Assembly: GCA_026874595.1 (NCBI GenBank)
Contig: CM049313.1
Coordinates: 60,620,659-60,684,658 of the forward strand
DNA: 64,000 bases
Direction: 5' to 3'
DNA from: Sipunculus nudus
Taxonomy: Eukaryota; Annelida; Sipuncula; Golfingiida; Sipunculidae
The notes under the pieces are model-generated. The model saw only the letters and a program-made list of their open reading frames with translations. It was not told the origin of the DNA and searched no databases. A program made the position numbers and the translations under genes. Below, in pieces: positions 34,146 to 44,762 of the stretch (positions are counted from its first letter, which is position 1; every line of letters starts with the position of its first letter).

Positions 34146-34530
34146 AGAGAAGCATAAAAGTATCATTCATACTAGAAAGGCCAACTGATTAAAATATAAA
34201 ATGGAAAACTACAAACAAAAGATATGCAGTCCGGCCTTATACGTAAAGTGCATGGTATCTATAATATTTTTCAGGTTATATTGATTGAACTGCAAATATG
34301 TCTAATGAATATGGTTGCAAACAAAAACAATAATCCGAAGATTGTCTCTTTATTTTAAATATCTTTAAAGGGGAATGGAATATACAGTCTTGTTTACAGG
34401 CAGACATATAGACAATAATTTATCTTCCGATTTTTGGTACTGTCTTTCTTCTCCTAAATGTAGAATACAGGAGAATAACAGAGACTGTGGTGCTCACTCC
34501 TTCATAAGGGTAATCATCCAGACCACCGTT

Positions 34531-34585
34531 ATGGACGCATTTCGTATGCTCATTTTGTTGAACGGGATCGCCATTCAGGATTCAG
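34531..34585 (+). pseudogene. Orphan lectin first exon, copy E
   Basis: A 55 nt exon, ATG to donor gtacgc, encoding MDAFRMLILLNGIAIQDS plus one base. Copy B exon 1 (MDPFSIFLLLTQLNFQES) has the same length, phase and start and end residues. No exon 2, 3 or 4 was found downstream on this strand before copy B, which runs the other way; a modular repeat block begins 53 bp after it. I call it a relic, although the exon itself is undamaged. Confidence 0.65.
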
Positions 34586-34637
34586 GTACGCTAAAGTACT
34601 TTTTAACTTAAGGCTGCCTTTCGATGAACGCGGTTTT

Positions 34638-35760
34638 AGCTCAGCTGACTAAAAGTCAACTTAGGTATAGGTTTGGCGCCTTGTCCGTCGTCCGTCTGTT
34701 CGGACGTCCGGCCTTCCGTTAGCAGGGCACAAATCGTAAACGGTAAACCTAGAAACCTGAAACTGTATTTCCAGGGAGGTCCATAAAAATTCCCCCTGGA
34801 AACCTGTTATTTGGTCGCTGCAACCGACACCTTCCAAGCTATGGGCTTGTAATACTCCCAAGAATAATAACAAATTTGATACATAACCTCCAGTATCTTG
34901 ATAATTAATACATGGATTTTTATGCATATTGACCATGACTAGTTGTGTCATGGTGCAAAAACTGGTGGCGCCACCTGTATTTTTAAAAAATTTTTTAACT
35001 TTTTTCTATTTTTATTACTATTAAATGACAGCAATCGTGTCAGTTTCTCAGCTGTGATTTCATCGACTGTCTGTTCATTGATCGTGGCATCCATGCAGGA
35101 GTGGTTCAATGTATTGGTCTGAAATTTGGCATGTCCATCCATCTTGGAGAGTTTTCTCATAGACCATATGACCATATGGTGGCCCCACATACCTTACCGT
35201 TTTTGTTGAATACATTGATGTCCTTTTCTTTGGAGCTGTTTGCTGTAAAGGCCTGAAATTGTGCATGTCCATAGATCTTAGATACTTCCTTCTCATACTT
35301 AAGACTGGTGGCGCCATCTGCAATTGTTTCCGCGTGGTGTCCATCCGTTAACTTTCTTTACGTAAAAATCTCTCATATCTCAGCACTGGATGGATGTATC
35401 AACCTGAAATTTTACATGTTTACCCGTCTTGGATACCATTGTTGTAGACCAGGTAGGTGCCGTTTTATAGAAAACATAAATGCACCTTTCCTCAGTAGTA
35501 GATTGGCGTCTCGGCTTGCAATTTTGAATGTTCATTCGTCTTTGGTAGATTTAATATTCTTAGGACTAGTGGCACTACCTGCAGTCACGTATTTGTAGAA
35601 AACGTTCATGTATTTATCAAAGGACTTGTTAAATGTGTCTGTCTTAACTTTCACATGTCAGATTTTTTTATACATGCATCTTGTGCACCAGCCTTGCGGC
35701 GCCACCTAAAATCGGTTCCACATAGCGTAGATCCATCATAGACCAGACAGGTGGTGCCAC
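34638..35760 (+). repeat. Modular repeat block, forward copy facing the 30.8-34 kb block
   Basis: It begins TTTTAGCTCAGCTGACT, the inverted copy of the end at 33958-33977, then the GTCCGTCGTCCGTC header and CTAGAAACC, AGGTCCATAAAAA and ACCTGT(T)A modules in the same order as the reverse block. GGTGGCGCCACC is at 34964-34975, with imperfect versions near 35309 and 35694. Copies are diverged and the right edge is vague. Confidence 0.75.
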
Positions 35761-36529
35761 CTACCTTTTCTTTTTTGTAGAATATATTGCCACCTACTTA
35801 GGAGTGGTTTAAGGTATTCACCTGAAAATGTGCATGTCCTTAGATCTTAGAATGGTTTATCTTGTATGCAAGACTACTTGGCCACCTACAATCAATTTCT
35901 TCTTGTATCCATATGTGGATCTGGTTTTTTTGGGTTGTCCATTAAATAACACCTGATTAATATTAAAAAAAAATAATGTGCAAATCTTTGACATTATAAA
36001 ACAGACATTTGAAACTAATATAGAGATTGAGTATAGGGCGCGATAATCATCAACCACAGGCATATCTAAACGTATTTTAGGATGAAAAACAATTCACAGA
36101 TCTGGCAGCAATTTTAAGGTACCTTTCTAATCAATTATCTTTTCATAAACTGTGTACTGATGAACAATAGGGTATTGTAGTGACTAAATATTTTTATGGG
36201 GGAAGGGCTTCAATGAGCTTGGCCTCCTAGCACTTACAGGACAAAGGAAAAGTTCCGTATCTTGGCGATGTGGCGGAATAAATATTAACTTTGCTGTACT
36301 GAATGATGAAGGACTGATCTAACACCCCAATTAATCTTCGTTGTCAATGTAACAACACAACAGGTGCCGTCCCTACACATGGTCTGATCTGGCTACAGCC
36401 CAAACCCTCTCCATCTGGGGATAACTCGATTTTTTTATTATTTAAAGCGGACCTTTGTAAACTAATTAAACAATTTATGAAATTATAGCTACTGGAAAGA
36501 GAGCGGTAGATACACAGGCAGTGATAGAA
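35761..36529. other. Intergenic, no gene seen
   Basis: Nothing recognised apart from decayed edges of the modular repeat. Confidence 0.5.
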
Positions 36530-36833
36530 GAAATGGTAGAAACGGACAGATAAACAGAGTGAGAGAGAGAGGGAGAGAGAGGGAGAGAGAGATTGCAAAG
36601 AGGGACCAGGGGAGACATGAAGGGACAGCTACACAGAAAAAAAGAGGGAGAGACGGATACACAGAACAGAAGCAAATCCAGAAAAAGACAGATAGCTACA
36701 GAGGGACATAGGGAGGGACAGACATAGAAACACAGAAAAGGAGGGAGGAAGAGACAGGCACGGAGAGAATAACAGAGAGTGGCAAAGAAAAATACACCGA
36801 GAATCATATGCACGGAAGGACAGATGAAGATAT

Positions 36834-36875
<42 letters not shown>
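36530..36875. repeat. ~345 bp purine-rich tract with (GA)n
   Basis: The + strand is almost all A and G, with GA runs at about 36556-36592 and a long pure run at 36836-36873. Long serine/leucine open frames on the minus strand are an artefact of this composition. Confidence 0.9.
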
Positions 36876-36878
<3 letters not shown>

Positions 36879-36989
36879 AAACAACTGAGGTATAATCTCC
36901 ATGACCGATATTTCGACAAGTTGTTGTTCGTGAAAATATGAGAGCAAAGTTCGCGCGCGTTACTGCTTCAAACGGAGAAACAAACACAT

Positions 36990-37980
36990 ATTATGATGAT
37001 GAGAATGCAAGCATAAATATCATATATTATTCAAGGTGTGGTTGTCTTATTAGTCTTAGCTTAACACTCACTTGATGAGCTTGTGTCCAAACTGTAAAGG
37101 ATATGTCTAGTTTCTGAAGGTTAAGTAAACCTATTCCATGTGCGTTTGTGTGAATGGGGATTTCATCCAGATCCCAGACTTTTAACCTGATTTGATTGGC
37201 TGGTACACATGTGAAACATGGACTGCATTTTATAAACAACTCAGATCTAGTAATGGATGTTGTTTTTATTCTCTGCTGAAAATTTGGGACTGACAGTGGC
37301 AGAAATAATGTGCTTTCACTGAGATTCCCAGAGTGTGACGTCACTGCCTAGTTGACAGTGCTCATAAATGTGCCAATATTTTTTTAACAAATCATACAAC
37401 CTCATGTTTAAAGTGGAAAAAATATATAGAAAAAATGTTTTTCCTCCACGAAAAGGGATCATTTTATGTAAAATCTATATTAATATTTTTTCATAACTAA
37501 TTATGTTATATGATAATATAATGAGATTTAGAATACGTTTGCTTGACCTAAATTATGTACTTTGATTTGAATGAAATATAATGATATCACTAGTATTTCT
37601 TGTTATAACACAGATATTCCAATATTGTGTGGTTACGTAATTGCTACTAGGTTAATCTTTACTGTCACAGGAAATAGAATAAATTGTAAGAAAGAGATGG
37701 GTATTTCATCCACATTATACTGACAATATGATTGTCAGTTTCTTTTACCTCTTGTATGCTTCATGATAGAGTTATTTAGTTGTCTTGAATCTCCTGCTGA
37801 ACACTGTTTTTCATTCGACAACACCCGTGGTCATAAACAAATCAGAAATTATAAACTATAACTTGACACAGTGCAGCAAAAATACAACTGACGGATTACA
37901 TACTAAGCGTCAATCCACACATAAACAAATCTCTCAACTAATCGATTAAGCTCTTTCTTAACCTTCCTCGAATTATATTG
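36990..37980. other. Intergenic stretch 3' of lectin copy B
   Basis: Contains a 105-codon minus-strand frame (37027-37344) with no recognised features. Otherwise nothing seen. Confidence 0.4.
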
Positions 37981-37981
37981 T

Positions 37982-38214
37982 TTATTTTTTGGAACAATTA
38001 GCTGTTTTTTCACAAATCATGGCATGCAGTCCAACCGGATAGTCATCGAACCATCCGAAGTTTGCGGTCATGAAGGCAACATGATTTTGTCTGGTATTAC
38101 CATCCGGTTCAACCATATTCCAGCGAGTGTAGTTGAACTGTTCGCCGGATGATTTCCATATCCAGTTACCTTCTTTTTCCTCATCCGACCCTGATGTCCA
38201 GTAGCTTAAGATTC
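37982..38214 (-). CDS. Copy B exon 4, second half of CTLD and stop
   Basis: 233 nt, acceptor aattacag, encodes [30 protein letters not shown] and MICEKTANCSKK, stop TAA. AATAAA overlaps the stop codon and could serve as poly(A) signal only if the 3' UTR is very short. Confidence 0.93.
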
Positions 38215-40474
38215 CTGTAATTAAAACTAACTCGTTAATTGTAATAATCCACCGAAGGGGAACGGGATCAAGGCTTCATCTAGTGACGTTCCTTAGTGCC
38301 CGTAACGCCTAAGTCTCCACTATCACGTTCTCTGGACGGTTCGCAACATTCTTGGAGATCGTGAGAGGATTTGGTAGGTCGTGGCCTATACTGGTAGGAG
38401 GATGTGAATGACTGTGACAGGTCGTGAGGGTTCCACTATCTCCTTGAAAGTTCAGAAAAAAACGGGACAGAATGTGGCCCCTTTTATGGAGATGTGCACC
38501 TCTCGATACCCTTAATAGAACTAACTTCGCGTGTCAGGCCCTGGGGACGGGACCACGGCAAATCTTTTGTCATTCTCGAACGTGGCCCATTGCCTGAGAA
38601 TATTGTAGGAAAACGTGGTTGAACGTGGTTACCGTGTCGCTGCCGTGATTTCAATTTCATCACGATCATTTCAACTTCAAATTCATTACGATCATTCCAG
38701 ACAATGCCACGTTCCAGCTTGCCGGGCTGGACCGTGAGACACCGCGTAACGTAGAAGAACGTTTAATGCGAGACCTAGGATTAATGAACTCGAACTTCTC
38801 TGTTAACTTCAAGTTAAGCCTAGGAGGTAATCGGTAGGCGGAAAAGATGCTTGTTGAATATACAGAAAATCTCTGGGAATCCCTATAAAAAATTAACTGC
38901 ACAAAGCTAACTGTACTTTTATATTTTTATACAGGTGTTAACTTATAAAATGATTATAAAATATCGTAGCAAATATTGTATCGTAAATCAAATTTGATTA
39001 CCAATAATGCCTAAGAAGCAGAGACTCTTTTCAGAAACATTCACACAAGAGATGAGCTCTTAATAAGAAGAGGCGAAAAAAACCAGACTATCGTTATAAC
39101 TTCAACACTGAACTGGTTGCTCCTTGTCTTACCCTTACGTTCCATAATATTTCCTTTACATTCATACATAACCATATGTATGAATATGCTGAACGAAAAT
39201 CCTAAAAGGATTAAAACATACGACCTTATAGCCCTGGCGGAGGTATAATAACAGGTACGATCGTATTGATCGCACTTTTGACAATAATTACTCACCATTT
39301 CCAGAGAGACGATTATCCTTTCTGATGATGCGTTCCAGGAATGCCATCTCCTTTTCCGTTTCTATGCCAACAAGCGACGCTCCCATGCTCTTGCAGGCTT
39401 TTCGTGCATCCTGAATGCTAGGTCTAATTTTTGGTTGGATTAAATAACAGGACGGATCATGGCCTGTCGTTCTGTAGCTATACCTGAAGGAGTCGTCACA
39501 CTCATATTCTGCAAAGAAATATTTGTAACGTATTTCCTTGACAAGACACTTGACGCTATAACCAACCTAGCAAATCCAAAAGGGTGTACCCAGATAGAAG
39601 TCGTAACTCACCACATTGGCGATCTTCTTCAAACCTTTGTTCATCCTCACTTCTATCCTTTGATATCTTACTCTCTTCGGCCCTTGGCCCGTCACGACCT
39701 TCCTCTCCCTGTAGGACATGAGGCCTGATTGTGGGTACATCACGATCCTCTGTCTTTGTTACGTCACCGATTCTTTTAAACGTGACCGTAACATCAGCAG
39801 AGACGAGCAACATAGCTGACATTTTGCCACAATATACCGGGCACTTAATGTTGATATCTGGTCCCCTAACCACAGCAGGACTCCTTCCTCTTTTGCCACC
39901 AACATATGCAGTTTCTACGAGAGAATGTAAATCCATTAATTCACAAAGATGCTTAGATGGAGGCATGTTTTTATATCCCATACAAAAGGATAATGACCAG
40001 AGTGTTTATTTGATCGCCAGCATCGAAAATTAAAAAGTGTACTAATAATTTGTTTACCGCTTAAGAAATTGGGATACTCCTGTCTAGAGTTAGATGTCTT
40101 TGTTTCAGTAATTATGTAACAAGAAGTAGCATTTTATAATGCCTAGCACAAGTTGCTACTTTGAAGGCCTATTGATAATACTGACTCTGTGTTTCGTGTT
40201 ATAACAACTGATTTATGCTGTGATACTGAGTACATGGATCATACAAATGCCTATAACAACTAATACTAGGCACTTTCCATGGCTAAGGTGGTAGCGTTTG
40301 GTAGTGTCTATTGGTGGAGGAAACCGGAAAACCCGGAGAAAACCGCCGGCCTTTATTCTTTATAAAGGTTATATTATAAAAATTGAGCAATGCCTAAAGG
40401 ATCTAAGAAAACAACGCACCTGATTCCTGAAAATTCAGTTGAGTAAGTAAAAGAAAGATTGAGAAGGGGTCCAT
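37982..40474 (-). CDS. Secreted C-type lectin-like protein, copy B (intact, 4 exons)
   Basis: Exons (transcript order) 40474-40420, 39914-39612, 39508-39296 and 38214-37982 join in frame to 267 residues. Residues 1-18 are a signal peptide. Residues 20-119 hold the family module (IKCPVYCGK at 41-49, then SADVTVTFKR) and an acidic/basic charged linker of about 35 residues ending in Cys119; this exon is 42 codons longer than in copy A. Residues 121-267 are a CTLD with Cys123, GHDPSCY, ARKACKSMGASLVGIETE, WTSGSD (196-201), EPD (226-228) and MICEK. EPD is a hybrid of mannose-type EPN and galactose-type QPD, so specificity cannot be predicted. The second core disulfide is missing, as in copy A. TATAAA lies 52 bp before the ATG. 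The protein is presumably secreted; a role in defence is inferred only. Confidence 0.9.
38240..38860. other. GC-richer insert-like segment in copy B intron 3
   Basis: About 620 bp visibly richer in G and C than its surroundings, with repeated words such as ACGTGG, CGTGAGA/CGTGAGG and ATTACGATCATT/ATCACGATCATT. No terminal repeats or duplicated target found, and no gene recognised. It may be an unclassified mobile or satellite-type sequence. Confidence 0.4.
39296..39508 (-). CDS. Copy B exon 3, first half of CTLD
   Basis: 213 nt, acceptor tttgcag, donor gtgagt. Encodes YECDDSFRYSY, DPSCYLIQP, ARKACKSMGASLVGIETEKE. Confidence 0.93.
39612..39914 (-). CDS. Copy B exon 2, CPxYC module and charged linker
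   Basis: 303 nt between acceptor ctcgtag and donor gtgagt. Module core IKCPVYCGK and SADVTVTFKRI, then a linker rich in E, D, R and K (EEGRDGPRAEES) ending RQC. Confidence 0.88.
40270..40360. mobile_element. Possible SINE fragment in copy B intron 1
   Basis: GGTGGTAGCG, then GGAGGAAACCGG and ACCCGGAGAAAACC: a word pair I recall from bivalve SINE-type repeats. Too short and without ends, so only tentative. Confidence 0.3.
40420..40474 (-). CDS. Copy B exon 1, signal peptide
   Basis: 55 nt, MDPFSIFLLLTQLNFQES plus one base; donor gtgcgt. ATG context is CACC ATG G, favourable for initiation. Confidence 0.9.
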
Positions 40475-40525
40475 GGTGACCAGCTTTTCGAACAGGTAGA
40501 AACCTCTTGTTCAGCTTTCTATGCA

Positions 40526-40531
40526 TTTATA
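40526..40531 (-). promoter_or_regulatory. TATA box of lectin copy B
   Basis: TATAAA on the minus strand, 52 bp upstream of the ATG at 40474, which would place transcription start about 20-25 bp before the ATG. Confidence 0.5.
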
Positions 40532-40539
40532 TGGAATTT

Positions 40540-42295
40540 CGTTTTATAAGTACGGCTTTATCATACAGGTTCCATTGTTTATCTAAAAATCAATTTATTG
40601 ACAGTCTCCTTTGCTCAATTATTATATGGAACAATGAGTACAAACTTTGACTTTATTTTGGCTACAAATTTAGAGGAGTCTGTGACAGATTTGATGCAAG
40701 CATTGTTTCCATTATTTTTTATTATCAAAGGACCCTGAAATATTTTTTTGAAACACTGAACACCTAACAACATAGCGTATTTTGTATTGTTGTGCCGTGT
40801 TGAGTTAGCAAAATGTAAAAAATAAATCGATCAAGCATATTTCCTATTGATGGCCTAGGAAAAAGACAGATGTGACCTTAATCATGGTAGATGTCATATA
40901 TGTAAATCTGTCAAGACGCTGGGTGACCCATTGTGTCAGAATCTCAGTCAAAGCTGGCAATGTTTGATCCTTTAAGTCAAGGTCATTCTCTTCGAGAGGA
41001 GACACTGCATGCAGAAACTTTATATGTCGACAATATCTGACTAGAAAATGAGTCGCTTTGATGTTAAAGACCAAATCTGTGAAAATAGTCCAACAGATAA
41101 ACGCAAATATATTTGAGACAGTGATGCAAGCACCAAATTATGCATGTTAATTCGATTGGGACAACTTTTCAAGAAAAAAGTTAGCCAGGCAAAAATCCAT
41201 TTGGGCTGCATTTTTTTCCAGATGGCTGCAAATTCACCCCTTTCTCATAAGAATTTCGACGTAATTTTTTTTAAAGGTTGTCAGATTTCAATGATCTTTA
41301 TATCAAACAGTAGAGTATGAGGTATGGAGATAATTATTTCATGCTTAAAGGCCTGTGAACAATATTATAGCAATTATGGTATTTTGCAAAGGGTTACTTC
41401 CCAATTGATGAGAAACAGAGGTTCTAAGTGGGCGTAATTTCCCACTTTTTCTATGCTAAAGGGTAACTTTCATTGAGGAGGTGTTACATGATCCTTTTAC
41501 CGGTCTCTTTATCCGATGACCTTTATGTAAACCAGTCTGTCAGTCTGTTTATATTCCTTGTCAACGAGGCAGCTGTTATACTGTTTACATTGCATGTTTC
41601 TTTTTTAATTTATTTCAATAAATTAAGAATCTTCCTTTATATTTTATTATAGAGTTATTTGTATAAAGTGTTTCCCCTTTTATACAAAATGCAAAAAGGA
41701 AACATAACAACATACTATGGACGCTTGTAGGACTGTGGACCTAAGACAGTTATAGGCGTAATTTGACATGAATGCGATCTACTGGAAATAACATCATTTT
41801 AAGTAGTCAAGTACGGAGTATCAAATATTCTACAAATTAGTCTTAAGTATAAATGTTGTCTACTCTTGTGTTTTCTAGGACTGTGGATATCTAACTTGTT
41901 TACTCGGCTTGTAACAAATACAATGCTCATTACTGGTAGCTCCTTGGTATTTTACGTAAACTGTTATACATAAGTGTGTAAATTCATTTGTTTACAAGTG
42001 TTACATGTTAAGATACATGGTATTTACAAGGTAAAAATACATTCGTTGTTTTCAATTCCGTGTCTGTTTCCCCGTCATTTATTACTTTTTGAGACAGAGG
42101 AACCAAGGTCAAACGAGTTCAAAGGAACAAGTCATCAAAGTGTAACTCAAACTTTGAACACACCATTCATTGTCGTATTTTTTTTTAAATTAAAATTTAT
42201 GATCGACAAGGACCATTTGGCGTAATTAGAAGTATCATGATATTGATTTTGTTTCTTGAACCTCTCGCTTCTAGGTCTTTTCTAATTCACAAAGT
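40540..42295. other. Intergenic, no gene seen
   Basis: A stretch at about 40850-41060 loosely resembles mollusc tandem repeats (AAGTCAAGGTCATTCTC). Nothing else recognised. Confidence 0.5.
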
Positions 42296-42362
42296 CTATA
42301 AAGGGCGACACGCGACACACCAAAGGGCGACACGCGACACACCAAAGGGCGACATGCGTTTC
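42296..42362. repeat. Short minisatellite, ~25 bp unit
   Basis: AAAGGGCGACACGCGACACACC is repeated twice and then begins a third, degenerate time. Confidence 0.93.
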
Positions 42363-43616
42363 CGTTTGAGGAGCGGACGTGATGATGGAATAAACTGACT
42401 AGTGGTGCACCTTTCTGACCGTGTTACCCCTTCTTAATGTCTATACAGGTACACTATTTACATCATCACAAGTTCGATTGCATGTACTAACGCTGGGTTT
42501 TTTACGATATTAACACATTTGTAATGCACGGCAGTCTGTTGTTTTACACTATTTTAACCCCATATGACTTATGAGTAAATTAGTTCACTTTATCAGGCAA
42601 CACAAATGCATAAATTTATAATTAGAAATAAACGTCCAGTATTATGTACGACTGGCTGGCATTGACAAGTACAAATTCATATATGATTCTATTTTTTCAC
42701 CAGCCAACTCTCATTATAAACTCTTATTAGTTTCAGAATAAAATAAATTACTATGTATACATATCAGATTTGAGGTGTAATTAAATCTTGAATTTATTTT
42801 TATAATCAATTATATCCATAGGCTAGACCATGGCAATACAACGGTACCATGGTTTATAACGGTACATCTTATTCACAAATATTTTAAACATATTTGGCAT
42901 GATATGCCATTTGAATATACTTATATTCCTTTAAGTTGTGAAAAGCTTTTAATAAAGCATTTGCATATTTTATTGAAGATAAATGGTTCCGATCGTTTTC
43001 ATGTGATAGATTATATATCTTTGTTGTGCCCACAGTGTGCTGGTTTATCACAAATGACACTTCTCAAAGGATATGGTATAAAACCAGGTAAATATCGTGG
43101 TAAAAAACCCAAGAACATTTTGTGTTGTCAGACCGCCCTTTTTAGATGGCATCCAGCGTTTGTAGCTGATTTCTTTTGCTGTTGATTCCTAAATCCATTT
43201 TCCTCCTTCCGCTTCAGCTGTTCCCGATGTCCAGTAGACCCCTCGTAGGCCATGTCCTGCAAAGAAATCAAAAGAATTTGTATATTCAATTTGTAACTCA
43301 ACAATCATTACATAACTTTATACACATTAAATCAAAGGATAGCATTTCATATAATACAATGTTATATTAATTCAGTTTATAAATTGTTCTTCTGAATCAA
43401 AATTACCTTGACACGACGTAGGGCAGAATTATATGAATATTAATGTTAATCAGAACATGATTATCTATATCACATATGTTCTATTCGAATTCTATAAGAT
43501 GAACTAGTTGAATACTGTTTTGTAATAATACCCTTTTTTCGACGACCATGCGCCTTTTAACTTCCGTTGAATCATCTATTGAAGTGAAAAATGTCCAATT
43601 AATGTCATTAATTGAT

Positions 43617-43690
43617 CAGTGGCGTCAATTTATCTTCATGGGTGGAAAGGGGGTGACTCGCGGGCTTGTGAGGGAATCAAACAGACAAAA
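43617..43690. mobile_element. hAT MITE fragment (family 1, one end)
   Basis: CAGTGGCGTCAATTT at 43617 followed by GGGTGG and GGGGGTGA is the same terminal sequence as at 9299 and 20897. No matching second end or target-site duplication was found, so the right boundary is arbitrary. It lies where exon 3 of lectin pseudogene C would be expected. Confidence 0.55.
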
Positions 43691-44273
43691 ATATATATAT
43701 ATATATGGCTTCCGCCTTCAGCACCTCAAACGAGGTATATATTATTCGCTCAAATGATTCAGATTTTGAATCCAAAACCATTGAATTATCTAAACATTTC
43801 CTCATTAACGTACTAGAAATCTGGCCGTCTTCTATCCCTTGTGGCTAGTCATCACTGAGCTCTTAGAAACCATCATTTCTGATGTTTTTTCCTTGTTTGG
43901 TTCTAAGGACAAAGACTGGACTCTTTTGAATATACCCTGATCTCAGCCGACGATGGCAGTACAGGGCACCGTTTGAAACAATAGACAGGACAGTGTACTT
44001 GTTTATCTCCCAGCCTTCTGTGCCCAGAGCTCCTTTTCATTTTATCAGCAATACTTCTGCAGTATAAATATTGATATACAGTCGGACCCTTGTAATCCGG
44101 CCTTCGATAGTCCGGCATTCGGCGTAAACCGGCACATTTCTTGAGAACGGATTTCCCACATTATATTTTTAGGTCGTAATCCGGCTTTTTGTGTAATCCG
44201 GCTCCGGCACAATTACCGAGAACCAACATCCCTATTTATGATAAACATCATCTACGTAATCCGGCACGCCTCA

Positions 44274-44485
44274 GTGACTTCCCCGCCGGTGAACATCAAA
44301 CAGCTCACTGCCGGTCATGCATAAGTCGCACGCCCGGCAGAGCAACCAAACCCGCGGTTTCGGTGTAAACTGATAATTAATTAGCTGTGACTTCCCGGCC
44401 GGTGAACATCATACGGCTCACTGGCGGTCATGCGTGCAGAGCAAACAGACCCGCGGTTTCGGTGTAAACTGATAATTAATTAGCT
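44274..44485. repeat. Tandem duplication in the 5' leader of the Tigger element
   Basis: Two copies share GGTGAACATCA (44288 and 44401) and CCCGCGGTTTCGGTGTAAAC (about 44351 and 44450). The period differs by 14 bp between the two markers because of an indel. Confidence 0.88.
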
Positions 44486-44762
44486 TTGCCCGAATGATTG
44501 TTTGGTCGGAAGCGTCGAGCCATCATACATGAAAGGGTGTATTGGTCTCGCTTGTTTATTGCAAACATAAACAACGTGTCAATGTTGAGTAGATTTAATC
44601 ATTGTGTTTATGTTTGTTACTTGTTTTGATTCTATTTAATTATGTTTAAAGTGACTTCAAAGAACAAACAAACTAAAAAGAGTGAATAATTAAAGATTTT
44701 TATGCCTATAAATACTGCAGTGATTAAAGAGTATTTATTATCGTCATTGACATACGCCAGCT

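Noticed and set aside
36475-36987. 170-codon minus-strand frame rich in Ser and Leu
   Set aside because: It is the translation of the purine-rich GA repeat and has no domain or splice support.
37027-37344. 105-codon minus-strand frame 3' of lectin copy B
   Set aside because: Long for this AT-rich DNA but without recognised motifs or gene context; left as unsupported.
39459-40033. Plus-strand frames of 89 and 100 codons
   Set aside because: Antisense to exons 2 and 3 of lectin copy B, whose splice sites and CTLD motifs are clear.
42904-43185. 93-codon + strand frame with several Cys residues
   Set aside because: It overlaps, in antisense, the last exon of lectin pseudogene C.
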